From Sulfurimonas sp. HSL1-2 (GTDB taxonomy: Bacteria > Campylobacterota > Campylobacteria > Campylobacterales > Sulfurimonadaceae): 64,000 nucleotides of DNA. The number at the start of each line of letters is the position of its first letter. The first letter of the stretch is position 1. The position numbers were made by a program, and so were the translations under genes. The stretch lies in contig NZ_CP147914.1 in NCBI RefSeq assembly GCF_039645565.1, positions 2,353,573-2,417,572 on the forward strand, read 5' to 3'. Below are positions 44,652 through 53,972 of this stretch, one piece after another. Under the pieces are notes generated by a model. It was not told the origin of the DNA and searched no databases. It saw only the letters and a list, made by a program, of their open reading frames with translations.

Positions 44652-46387
44652 CGCTTGCCTCCCGGAAAATGCAGTTCGAGCGCCAGAAGTACGGTCACGG
44701 CGAGGTATTTGTTATACCGCCCGTAATGACCCCGCTCCTGGGGAGGCGCATACATCTCCAGCAGCAGCGTGCGCAGCATCGGGTCTGTAACCTCCTCGAT
44801 GCGCTCACGGAAAACCGTATCGAGGTTCTTCCGCAGGCGGGGATTGCCGTGGTACCACTGGTCAAACGGGTTCATATCGTTAATGCTCAGTCCGAGCCGG
44901 CGCCGCAGTGCGTTCTGGTAGCGCTTCCACTGCCTTCCCCACACCGTTTTCCGCACGGACGTCGGCCGGACACCGGCCTGTTCCCAGACATACTTTGCAA
45001 TAGATGGATGCCGGGCGTTGATCCACTTCAGGTAGATGCCTTCATGCAGCTTTGCCGCTTTGGGCATACCGAAGCAGTAGCGGATCAGCTCCTTGTTGTA
45101 AAAAGGGGAACTGATATCGGTAAAGTGCGCCAGGCTCCGGTCGCCGTTGAACGTGCCGTGCATGACCCGCTGTTCGTACCCGAAGAGCTCCGGCCGGTTT
45201 TCATAGCGCTGCCGCAGCGGTTCAAACCACTCGATCGACTCCAGCAGCGACCGCTCCTTTGTCAATGCAGCCTGCTGAAGCGAGAAAGACGGCTTGACGT
45301 ACGAGCCGAAAAGCAGGTCCCCTATCTGTCCCGTATGAAGCGTCCCGTAAGCACGGTGGTCCATCCGGCTGAGGAAATCGAACCCGGCGGCGGAACCGAT
45401 CAGCAGGTTCATCCCGTCACCGGCCGCAACGAAGCGCGTCAGGTCCCCTTCGAGATAATGCCCGCCGTCCAGGGGCATGAACCGGTAGTCGAACCCGTAA
45501 TCCGCGGCGATCCGTCCGGCGATGACCGCGTCATCGCTCTGCCGCTGCGCAAACGTCAGTGCTGTTGTCTCCGTAAAACCGAGTTCATGGGCCAGCAGGG
45601 CGTTGACGCGGCTGTCCAGCCCGCCGCTGAGAAAGAGATAGTGCTTGTACCCGTACGCTTCGTCCTTGCGCCACTGTGCGGCGACACCGGCCGTCAGCAG
45701 CGTATCGATGCGCTCGATCATCTCCGCCTCGCTCTCCGGCGCATTCTCCCCGATGGCGGAGAAGTCGAAATAGTGTGCCTGCGTCACCTTCCAGCGCTCA
45801 ATGTCCAGCGTCATCAGGGTTCCGTAGGGGAGCTTCCTGACGTCTTCAAGCAGTGTCGCATTATCGAGCACATAGCCGAAAGCGGCCAACGACAAAATCC
45901 CGTTGCGGTCCGGCGCCGTTTTGATCCCGAGGCGGGGCAGCAAAGCACTCAGAACCTTCAGCTCCGAGGCAAAAACGAAATAGGCATCATTTTGGAAAAA
46001 ATAGAGCGGCTTGGTATTGAGATGATCCGTAAAGAGCAGCAGCGTGTTGGTGCGTCTGTCCAGGAGAAAGCCGCTGAAATTGCCGTCGATCTCCTCGACA
46101 AAGCCTGTACCTTTTTCCCGGTAGAGCGCCAGAAGCATTTTCCCCATATGGTCATAGGGAGCCCCAAGATTGTAACAGACCCCCTCAAACGCGATAATGA
46201 CGTCCCCCTCCTCATACAGGACACGGTCCCTGTCGAAACGGTCGGGAACGCTCCGGCCGAACAGCATCCGCCCCGCAACGATCTCCTCGTTGCGCGTCCC
46301 CTCGACCGATGCGGAAAAGAAGAGACGGTAGACCTCCCGGACCTCCGGCAGGGCCTCCCTGGCAATGACCCCGTAAATTCCCGCCAC
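44648..46387 (-). CDS. asparagine-synthetase-like amidotransferase without N-terminal Cys
   Basis: 579 residues. The glutaminase-like N-terminal domain begins MAGIYGV, so the catalytic Cys2 of AsnB is Ala, while the ATP pyrophosphatase loop SGGLDS (254-259) is intact. Glutamine hydrolysis by this domain is therefore not expected; it may use ammonia or a partner glutaminase. Within a sugar operon holding uronate genes it most likely amidates a sugar carboxylate, as proposed for WbpS-type proteins. This role is inference. Overlaps neighbours by 1 and 4 bases. Confidence 0.75.
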   Translation of the reverse strand: MAGIYGVIAREALPEVREVYRLFFSASVEGTRNEEIVAGRMLFGRSVPDRFDRDRVLYEEGDVIIAFEGVCYNLGAPYDHMGKMLLALYREKGTGFVEEIDGNFSGFLLDRRTNTLLLFTDHLNTKPLYFFQNDAYFVFASELKVLSALLPRLGIKTAPDRNGILSLAAFGYVLDNATLLEDVRKLPYGTLMTLDIERWKVTQAHYFDFSAIGENAPESEAEMIERIDTLLTAGVAAQWRKDEAYGYKHYLFLSGGLDSRVNALLAHELGFTETTALTFAQRQSDDAVIAGRIAADYGFDYRFMPLDGGHYLEGDLTRFVAAGDGMNLLIGSAAGFDFLSRMDHRAYGTLHTGQIGDLLFGSYVKPSFSLQQAALTKERSLLESIEWFEPLRQRYENRPELFGYEQRVMHGTFNGDRSLAHFTDISSPFYNKELIRYCFGMPKAAKLHEGIYLKWINARHPSIAKYVWEQAGVRPTSVRKTVWGRQWKRYQNALRRRLGLSINDMNPFDQWYHGNPRLRKNLDTVFRERIEEVTDPMLRTLLLEMYAPPQERGHYGRYNKYLAVTVLLALELHFPGGKR

Positions 46388-47646
46388 TACTGCGCTCCTT
46401 TCGTCAGATGCAGCATCCAGAACAAGTTAAAAGTGAGCATCACGACGCCGCTGGCACTGAAAAGCGCCAGTGCGAGATAGACATCGCCGTACAGCGCGCC
46501 GGCTCCCAGTGACGCAAGCCGCAAAAGCGAATAGACAATCTCGATCCGGAGCGCAGTCTTCTGCTGAGCGTAAAGGTTCGGAATGTAAGCGATCATCGAC
46601 ACGATGAACACCATGAAGAGCCAGGGGGAGAGGATCTGCGTATAGACCCCAGCTTCCCGCCACTGCTCCCCGAAAATCAGTGAAAAAAGCTCCGGCGCGA
46701 ACAGGACAAACAGCGCAAACGGCCCGGCCAAAACCAGTGCGCTCTTTCTGGAGAGGTTGACCGCCAGCCCGTGGACATCCCCCTGTGTGTTACGGAGTGC
46801 CGCCGCCTCGGCATTGAACACCTTGGCCATGGAGGCAGAGATGATCATGGCCGGGCCAAAGACGACCCGGGTACCCAGGGCATACAACCCCACAATCGAA
46901 GCGGTAAAAAATGTGCTGAAGAGATACACCGGCAGTTGGGACGAAAAGGTGTTGAGGAACACATGCGGTACCTGGTACTTCGGAAAATTGGCATGGCTCA
47001 GCGCAAGCCGTTTCATCGACGACCAGGAGACCCGTTGCATGCTTTTTAGATCGACTCCGCGCATAATCATCCGAACCGTCGCGGCAAAATTGGAAACGAT
47101 CTGACCCGCAATAAGCCCGAAAGCGCCGGACTTCATCACGCCGAGACCGATTTGCACCGCCGCAAGTATGATCGATTTCAATACGGTGGCCTTGGCGATC
47201 AGCGTGTAATCGCCCAGGCGGTTGCCGTACGCCGTCATCAAGTTGAAAAAGGCGGTCAGGAAAACCGCCGGCGGGACCCAGTAAAGCCAAACGTCCAGCC
47301 CCGCCTCCGGCACCAGAGCGGACACCTGCGCACCGAAAAGCACCGTAAGCAGAAGCAGCACGATGCTTACCCCCGTCACCAGCAACGCGGCCAGCGCCAG
47401 GATGCTGAGGGCATCCTCGTCCGAATCAGGCAGCAGGACAGCCATCTCGTAGCGCCCGCCCGCTATAGCGCTGAAAAGCGCAACGACGGCGACAAAAACG
47501 GCAAAGAGTCCGAAATCCTGCGGAGAATAGATCCGGGTCAGAACCGGGCTGATGGCGATCGGGATCGCCTGGGCAACGGAACTTCCCGTCATCAGCGTCA
47601 CTACGTTTCTGGAAAAAGCGTTTTCCTTCCCGTGATAACGCCGCAT
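46387..47646 (-). CDS. Wzx-like lipid-linked oligosaccharide flippase
   Basis: 419 residues with about 12 membrane segments and the polysaccharide-transport (PST) family start ALIPIAISPVLTRIYSPQDFG (here AIPIAISPVLTRIYSPQ). It should flip the undecaprenyl-linked glycan to the periplasm. The C. jejuni system uses the ABC flippase PglK; none is seen here. Overlaps the wlbB-like stop by 1 base. Confidence 0.88.
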   Translation of the reverse strand: MRRYHGKENAFSRNVVTLMTGSSVAQAIPIAISPVLTRIYSPQDFGLFAVFVAVVALFSAIAGGRYEMAVLLPDSDEDALSILALAALLVTGVSIVLLLLTVLFGAQVSALVPEAGLDVWLYWVPPAVFLTAFFNLMTAYGNRLGDYTLIAKATVLKSIILAAVQIGLGVMKSGAFGLIAGQIVSNFAATVRMIMRGVDLKSMQRVSWSSMKRLALSHANFPKYQVPHVFLNTFSSQLPVYLFSTFFTASIVGLYALGTRVVFGPAMIISASMAKVFNAEAAALRNTQGDVHGLAVNLSRKSALVLAGPFALFVLFAPELFSLIFGEQWREAGVYTQILSPWLFMVFIVSMIAYIPNLYAQQKTALRIEIVYSLLRLASLGAGALYGDVYLALALFSASGVVMLTFNLFWMLHLTKGAQ

Positions 47647-48299
47647 TACAGTGTCATTAACCGGCCGCCGCTGAGGCGATAGCGCGAATTGTCGTAAGGG
47701 TCAAGCGCCTCGCCGTTCTCGTCAAGCACCAGCCGGTTCCCCGCCTGGCTTACCCAGCCGATCTGCTTTGCCGGTACCCCGGTCACCAGTGCGAAATCAG
47801 GCACGTCCTTCGTCACGACAGCCCCGGCGCCGATCATCGCATAGCGACCGATCGTCACCCCGCAAACGATCGTCGCATTGGCCCCGACCGTACATCCGCG
47901 CCTGAGCAGCGTTTTTTTGAACTCCGTCTTGCGGACGACGAAGGCGCGGGGGTTGATGACGTTGGTAAAGACCATCGAAGGCCCCAGAAAAACGTCATCC
48001 TCTATTTCAACCCCTTCATAGATGCTGACGTTGTTCTGCACCTTCACGCCGTTGCCGATGACGACTTTCGGGCCGACGACGCAGTTCTGGCCGAACGAAC
48101 ATTGACACCCGATGCGGGTGTGCGACAGAATATGGCAGAAATGCCAGATCTTCGTCGCATCCCCGATAGAGACCGCATCATCGACAAACGCGGATTCATG
48201 CACAAAAAACGGCACCGGTTTGTCCCGTTCTTCCGCTTTTCCCTTCGAACGCAACCGCTTTTTCCACTCCTCCGGCGTCAATCTTCTAGGTTCGTCCAT
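47646..48299 (-). CDS. wlbB: WlbB/WbpD-like sugar N-acetyltransferase
   Basis: 217 residues built of hexapeptide repeats (left-handed beta-helix). Characteristic segments are KIWHFCHILSHTRIG, NNVSIYEGVEIEDDVFLGPSMVFTN and the C-terminal VTKDVPDFALVTGVPAKQIGWVS. WlbB/WbpD acetylates the 3-amino group of UDP-2-acetamido-3-amino-glucuronate. Starts 2 bases after the wlbA-like gene. Confidence 0.88.
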   Translation of the reverse strand: MDEPRRLTPEEWKKRLRSKGKAEERDKPVPFFVHESAFVDDAVSIGDATKIWHFCHILSHTRIGCQCSFGQNCVVGPKVVIGNGVKVQNNVSIYEGVEIEDDVFLGPSMVFTNVINPRAFVVRKTEFKKTLLRRGCTVGANATIVCGVTIGRYAMIGAGAVVTKDVPDFALVTGVPAKQIGWVSQAGNRLVLDENGEALDPYDNSRYRLSGGRLMTL

Positions 48300-48301
48300 C
48301 T

Positions 48302-49392
<1,091 letters not shown>

Positions 49393-49418
49393 AAAAGCTT
49401 CTTACATGAAAGTGACAT

Positions 49419-49424
49419 ATTATA
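49419..49424 (-). promoter_or_regulatory. -10 box of the glycan operon
   Basis: TATAAT on the minus strand, about 158 bases before wlbA. The leader would include the remnant frames. No clear -35 is present. Confidence 0.5.
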
Positions 49425-49522
49425 ACGCCCCATCACCAACAGAACTCTAAACGCTTCCGTTTGCTGTAAAATAGCGCCATGTATTTCCCTGTCACCCTTC
49501 CCTTTTTCCGGCGGACCGCCTG

Positions 49523-51316
49523 ATGTGTGCTGTCTTCGGCATCCTCGGCGACTACGATCCTGCAATGGCCCGCAGGGGTCTCGCCGCGCTGGCGCACCGC
49601 GGGCCGGACTACTGCGGAATCGTCGAGGAGCGGGGGCTTTTTTTCGCCCAGCACCGCCTGAGCATCCGCGACCTGCATGAGCGCTCCCACCAGCCGCTGC
49701 GCGAAGGCAATGTCCTGCTCAGTTTCAACGGGGAGATCTACAACTACCGTGAAATCGCGGAAACGCTGCAGCTCAAAGCAGCTACGGAAGCCGAAACCGT
49801 TCTGGCGGCCTACCTGCGCTGGGGCATCGACTGTGTCCACCGGTTCCGCGGCATGTTCGCCCTGGCAATCTACGACGACGGGACCCTCCACCTGCTCCGC
49901 GACCGGCTCGGGAAAAAGCCCCTCTTTTTTGCCAAACAGAAAGAGCGTTTCGTATTTGCGTCGGAGATCAAAGGTATCCTCCCTTTCCTTTCTCGCGTCA
50001 GAATGAACGACGATGCAATGATGGGTTTTCTCTCCCACCAGGCCCCTACAGCGCCCCATACCTTCTTCGAAGGCATCGAAAAAATCGCGCCCGGAGAGCT
50101 CATAACAGTGACAAACGGCAGCGTTAGCCGGCGTTTCTACTACTGTTTGCTCGAACATGCCGAACCGGTGGATGAAAGCAGTGCCCCGCAGCGTATCGAA
50201 GCACGTATGGAAGAGAGCATCGCGATGCGCCTCGAGGCCGACGTCCCCGTCGCGGCACTGCTCAGCGGCGGGATCGACAGCGCCGCCGTGAACGCCTTTG
50301 CCAAGAAACTCGGCCGTCCGCTGCAGACCTTCAGCCTGGGCTACGCAGAGCGCTGGAACTACGACGAGAGCGAGAGTGCCGCCGAAACAGCACGCATCCT
50401 GGGGGTAAACAATACGAAGATCACCATCGGACAGACCGACTTCATCGATGCCATCGACCCGGTCATGGACGCCCTCGACGAGCCCCTGAACGACCCTGCG
50501 GCGATTCCGCTCTATCTCCTCTTCGGCGCCATCAAAAAAGAGGGGTACCGCGTCGTGCTCAGCGGCGAGGGGGGAGACGAACTCTTCCTGGGCTACCGGC
50601 AGTATTTCGACTACCTCGATATCGAGCAGCTGGCTTCCCTGCAGCGCAAGGCATGGCTGAAGAAGTTTTTTCACGGCCACTTCTCCGTCAACCGCGAATG
50701 GGAGTGGTACAAGCGCGCCTTCGACGATACGCTTCTTTTCCGGGGGGCGGGTGAAAAGTTCACGGACCTGCAGAAAAATGCCCTGATGCGCCGGAACGTC
50801 CGCGACGAGGAGGGGCTGCGCTTCATCCAGCCCGAACGCGACCGTTTCGATGCCAGCCGCTGGACACACCCCGCGCAGTGGTACAGCTACCTCGACCTGC
50901 GCCATCTCCAGGCCGAATACTACCTTGCCAAGCTCGACCGCGTCTCCATGGCCCACGGCATCGAGTCCCGCACCCCCATGCTCGATCACCGCCTGGCAGA
51001 GACGGTCTTCGGTACGTCGGCGGCACTCAAGATCGGCAACGGCCGTCCGAAAGCGCTGCTGAAGCAGATCATGCAGCCCTACCTCGGCGACGCGATACTG
51101 AATCGCAAAAAGAAGGGGTTTGCCTCGCCTTATATGGAGTACCTGCACGCCTCGGGGAAGATCGACCTCATCACCGAGGTCAACGAGCAGACGGGGCTGT
51201 TCAAAAAAGAGATGCTGGCGCGCTACATCGACGCGGCTGTAAAGCGGGGGCGCTTCAAGCAGCAGGTGTGGAGCCTCTTCGTGCTCTCACACTGGATGAA
51301 AAAGCACCTGCTGTAG
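49523..51316 (+). CDS. asnB: asparagine synthetase, glutamine-hydrolysing
   Basis: 597 residues. N-terminal glutaminase domain with the nucleophile Cys2 (MCAVFGIL), HRGPD and FNGEIYNYRE. The synthetase domain carries the ATP loop SGGIDS (about 248-253) and SGEGGDELFLGYRQYF. Unlike the protein inside the glycan operon it has all catalytic parts. Divergent from that operon, so it may make asparagine or serve the glycan pathway. The ribosome site is weak. Confidence 0.92.
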   Translation: MCAVFGILGDYDPAMARRGLAALAHRGPDYCGIVEERGLFFAQHRLSIRDLHERSHQPLREGNVLLSFNGEIYNYREIAETLQLKAATEAETVLAAYLRWGIDCVHRFRGMFALAIYDDGTLHLLRDRLGKKPLFFAKQKERFVFASEIKGILPFLSRVRMNDDAMMGFLSHQAPTAPHTFFEGIEKIAPGELITVTNGSVSRRFYYCLLEHAEPVDESSAPQRIEARMEESIAMRLEADVPVAALLSGGIDSAAVNAFAKKLGRPLQTFSLGYAERWNYDESESAAETARILGVNNTKITIGQTDFIDAIDPVMDALDEPLNDPAAIPLYLLFGAIKKEGYRVVLSGEGGDELFLGYRQYFDYLDIEQLASLQRKAWLKKFFHGHFSVNREWEWYKRAFDDTLLFRGAGEKFTDLQKNALMRRNVRDEEGLRFIQPERDRFDASRWTHPAQWYSYLDLRHLQAEYYLAKLDRVSMAHGIESRTPMLDHRLAETVFGTSAALKIGNGRPKALLKQIMQPYLGDAILNRKKKGFASPYMEYLHASGKIDLITEVNEQTGLFKKEMLARYIDAAVKRGRFKQQVWSLFVLSHWMKKHLL

Positions 51317-51317
51317 C

Positions 51318-52163
51318 TCAGAAAGCGTAACGGTAAGAGAGCCCGGCTTCGGTGATCTCCGTCGTGAAGGTAGCTGGTAATGTCCTGTAGTGCGGACCGT
51401 AATCGTAGTAAAAGTGCATATCCGTATCCCCTTCGAGGCGGCGGTAGGAAATTCCGGCGCTGATTTCGGAACCGCTATGCCGGAACAGCAGGGCATCTGC
51501 CCCAACTGAAATCCCCGTCATCCATCCGTCGCTGAGGGTATAGAACCCTCTGAGCAAATGTTCGTCTCTGGAGTGCTGACGCGACAGCAGCACTCCACCG
51601 CGGAAAGTCCATGGCAACGCGAATAGTTGCGCCTCATAACGGCTGTACAGGCTCACCCCACCCGACTGCTGCGAAAAGTTGACGGTTTTACCGCCAATAT
51701 CGATCTTTGTCCCGTCCGTATAATCGGTCTGCCGGGTCTGCGACCAGCCAAGCTGCCACTGTTCGTAGAAAAAGTCCGTACCCAATGCAAAATCCGGCGT
51801 CACCGGGTAAAGGCAATCGACATGGAACGCATAATAGCTGTCCAGCGCCGTGTCCGACTCCGAGTAGACTGTTTTGTTGCCGCCTTCCCAGTCAGTATCA
51901 TCCCCGGTACGTGTTAGAGAAGTGAAGGCGGAAGCGAATGAAAAGCGGAGCACGCCCGCCGGCGTATCAAAGGTATACCCAAGCTCCCCGACCGCTGCCG
52001 TTGCGGGAAAGCGGAGCCGTGCTTCCAGGCCCTGCGCAGGATCTGCTACCCTGTAAGAGAGCGTGGCATTGAACCCTTTGATGCCGGCAAAAAGTCCATC
52101 CCCTGACAGCGGAATCGCCGCCAGCATCATAGACGCGATTGTACGGCGTGAAGCGGTCGTCAA
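51318..52163 (-). CDS. omptin-like outer-membrane protease
   Basis: 281 residues with a signal-like N-terminus and a chain of amphipathic strands ending in an aromatic residue (LSYRYAF). The four omptin catalytic residues can be aligned: D89 and D91 in DDTDW, and D200 and H202 in RDEH, matching Asp83, Asp85, Asp210 and His212 of OmpT. Length is close to OmpT. Cleavage of peptides between basic residues at the cell surface is inferred. Its start overlaps the lipoprotein gene by 4 bases. More A+T-rich than neighbours. Confidence 0.65.
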   Translation of the reverse strand: MTTASRRTIASMMLAAIPLSGDGLFAGIKGFNATLSYRVADPAQGLEARLRFPATAAVGELGYTFDTPAGVLRFSFASAFTSLTRTGDDTDWEGGNKTVYSESDTALDSYYAFHVDCLYPVTPDFALGTDFFYEQWQLGWSQTRQTDYTDGTKIDIGGKTVNFSQQSGGVSLYSRYEAQLFALPWTFRGGVLLSRQHSRDEHLLRGFYTLSDGWMTGISVGADALLFRHSGSEISAGISYRRLEGDTDMHFYYDYGPHYRTLPATFTTEITEAGLSYRYAF

Positions 52164-53116
52164 AGCGTAACGTTGATGTCCGTACCGTTCTGATCCGTCA
52201 CCGTGATCGTATTGATATCGGTGACATTGACGTTGATGTAGCCGTCCGAACCGATGAGGCGCATGCTGCCGCTGATAAGATCAAAATAGTCATAATAGAA
52301 AGGATCCGTACAATTTGGATCATAGGTCGGATCGATATCGAGACTTGCGGTCAGATTATTGACATAGATACGCCCAGACTTATAGCAATAGGTCTCAATC
52401 GGAGTGCTGTAATAATCCTGCGTGAACACTACGGTCAAGTTGTCGTAACGTCCCATATCGCCGTCGATACCCCACTGCACGCTGCTTGTCATCGTACCGG
52501 CATAATTATCATTGTAGTAGTCATACACACTATAATCCGTGCGCATATTGCTGCCGGCACTGATATAGAACGTATACATCTCGTCCGTAATGGTGAAATC
52601 GGCAGGGAAAGAGACCGCCATATAGGTCAACGTATCGCCGTAATTGGTTCCCGCCGCGCTCACACGCATCTTCCCGTTCATAACAAAATTCGGATCAAAT
52701 GCGCAGTTACTGAATGTCACCGTCGCATCCATATGCGTCTCGGTGTAACTCTCTGTCAACGACATTGTCCCGCCGTAATCACATGTGATGGAGTCTGAGT
52801 AGGTTGCATTCAGTGTCTCGGGACGATACCCCAGAACTTTCGAGACCGGCCCGTTTTTGTCCAGCATAAAATAGGCAGGATCAAATCCGGTTGGCTGCGA
52901 AGCAGCAGCAGAGAAAGGAATAAAAATATTACCGATCTGACCGGAAAAGATCGCAGCTACCGCTTCCGCACCGTTCGCCGCCGTTGCATTCGCCTCCGGC
53001 ACATTCAGTGTCGGCAGACTGGTCGTTCCGCTGCCGCCGCCCCCGCCGCAGCCGCTCAGAAACAGTACAGTTGCCGCGGCAATCGCCACGCCGCTTTTGC
53101 ACAACGTATCAAACAT
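52160..53116 (-). CDS. lipoprotein of unknown function
   Basis: 318 residues from the ATG at 53116 (AAGGAGTG upstream). Signal peptide with lipobox LSGC followed by a Gly-rich stretch (GGGGGSG). The rest is Thr/Tyr/Asp-rich, probably beta-sheet, with six cysteines that could pair. I do not recognise a family. Co-translated with the omptin-like gene, so it may be its partner or substrate. Confidence 0.75.
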   Translation of the reverse strand: MFDTLCKSGVAIAAATVLFLSGCGGGGGSGTTSLPTLNVPEANATAANGAEAVAAIFSGQIGNIFIPFSAAASQPTGFDPAYFMLDKNGPVSKVLGYRPETLNATYSDSITCDYGGTMSLTESYTETHMDATVTFSNCAFDPNFVMNGKMRVSAAGTNYGDTLTYMAVSFPADFTITDEMYTFYISAGSNMRTDYSVYDYYNDNYAGTMTSSVQWGIDGDMGRYDNLTVVFTQDYYSTPIETYCYKSGRIYVNNLTASLDIDPTYDPNCTDPFYYDYFDLISGSMRLIGSDGYINVNVTDINTITVTDQNGTDINVTL

Positions 53117-53147
53117 GTTCACTCCTTCAATGCTATCGCTTCCGGAC

Positions 53148-53153
53148 AATATA
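53148..53153 (-). promoter_or_regulatory. -10 box of the lipoprotein-omptin operon
   Basis: TATATT on the minus strand, about 31 bases before the lipoprotein ATG. The 25-bp inverted repeat lies immediately upstream over the -35 position. Confidence 0.45.
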
Positions 53154-53167
53154 ACACCCGTTCTCTT

Positions 53168-53192
53168 TAACAATACTTATTGATTATCGTTA
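53168..53192. promoter_or_regulatory. 25-bp inverted repeat, candidate operator (Fur-box-like)
   Basis: The sequence reads nearly the same on both strands (19 of 25 positions), with a perfect CAATA-AG-TATTG core and TAAC/GTTA ends. GATAATCAATA resembles half of a Fur box. Its position over the -35 suggests repressor control of the lipoprotein-omptin operon. Confidence 0.4.
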
Positions 53193-53211
53193 TAGAGTGA
53201 CCGGCGGCAGG

Positions 53212-53622
53212 TTACATATCGGCGCGCGCTTCCTCCATCAGGACCCGGGCGATATCCGTCATGCTGATCACCCCCGTCAGGCGCCCTTCCCAGGTGACGG
53301 AGAGGTGCTTGATCTTCTGGTTGATCATGAGCTGTGCCGCGTAGCGGATGTCGAGGTCCGGTACGATCTGCACCATCGGCTTACTGGCGATGTCGTAGAC
53401 GTTCAGCAGGTCCATATCGCCGTCGTTGCTGTAGATCGCCTCCAGGATATTGGAGTAGGTGACGATCCCGTAGGCGTCGTTATCGCTGGTACGCTCAACG
53501 ATGACCGAGCGTACGCTCCGCGTATCCATCATGTTGATCAGCTCACGTACCGTGGCATAGGGCGAAATCATCGCGATCTCGTCCGCCGGCGTCATAATAT
53601 CCCGCACTGTTATCAGTTTCAT
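53212..53622 (-). CDS. CBS-domain protein
   Basis: 136 residues consisting of two CBS motifs (VRDIMTPADEIAMISPYATVR and IASKPMVQIVPDLDIRYAAQ) with no other domain. Such pairs bind adenosyl ligands and regulate partners. Last gene of the DUF1538/P-II/CBS operon, overlapping the P-II gene by 4 bases; presumably it senses energy status for the transporter-like protein. Confidence 0.88.
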   Translation of the reverse strand: MKLITVRDIMTPADEIAMISPYATVRELINMMDTRSVRSVIVERTSDNDAYGIVTYSNILEAIYSNDGDMDLLNVYDIASKPMVQIVPDLDIRYAAQLMINQKIKHLSVTWEGRLTGVISMTDIARVLMEEARADM

Positions 53623-53972
53623 ACCTCTTTCTCCTCTTTGAGTCTGTTGGCAAATGCTTCGATCTGGTTGCTGGCGATCCCCGCGAGATGTTCGATGGGC
53701 ACCGACATGACGATCCCCTTGTTCTCGGTTTCAAGATGCAGTTCGTTCTTGAGCGCCTTCATCACTTTCACGGAGGTCCGTTTCTCAAGGATGAAGAGCA
53801 GCACGCTCTCCGGGCGCTCATACGTCAGGCCGAAAAAGGTCTTCTTCTCGTTCAGCCCCGTCCCTTTGCCGGTCAGGCTCGTCACCCCGCCGGCTCCGTT
53901 GGCCTTGGCGATATCGATCGCCTCCTCTTCCAGCGACTGTTCCACGATCGCTACCAATAATGCAAACCTCAT
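53619..53972 (-). CDS. P-II-family signalling protein
   Basis: 117 residues with the P-II fold: strand MRFALLVAIVEQSLEEEAIDIAKANGAGGVTSLTGKG, a T-loop-like region around GLNEKKTFFGL, and the strand SVLLFILEK. It is divergent from GlnB/GlnK and lacks the usual T-loop Tyr context, so uridylylation is not expected. Probably senses nucleotides and binds the adjacent DUF1538 membrane protein. Confidence 0.8.
   Translation of the reverse strand: MRFALLVAIVEQSLEEEAIDIAKANGAGGVTSLTGKGTGLNEKKTFFGLTYERPESVLLFILEKRTSVKVMKALKNELHLETENKGIVMSVPIEHLAGIASNQIEAFANRLKEEKEV

Noticed and set aside
44456-46480. 674-codon plus-strand frame across the Asn-synthetase-like gene
   Set aside because: It spans two overlapping minus-strand genes with recognised motifs; composition is Arg/Gln-rich and unstructured.
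49433-51148. 571-codon minus-strand frame across asnB
   Set aside because: AsnB on the plus strand has intact catalytic motifs; the antisense product has none and no ribosome site.
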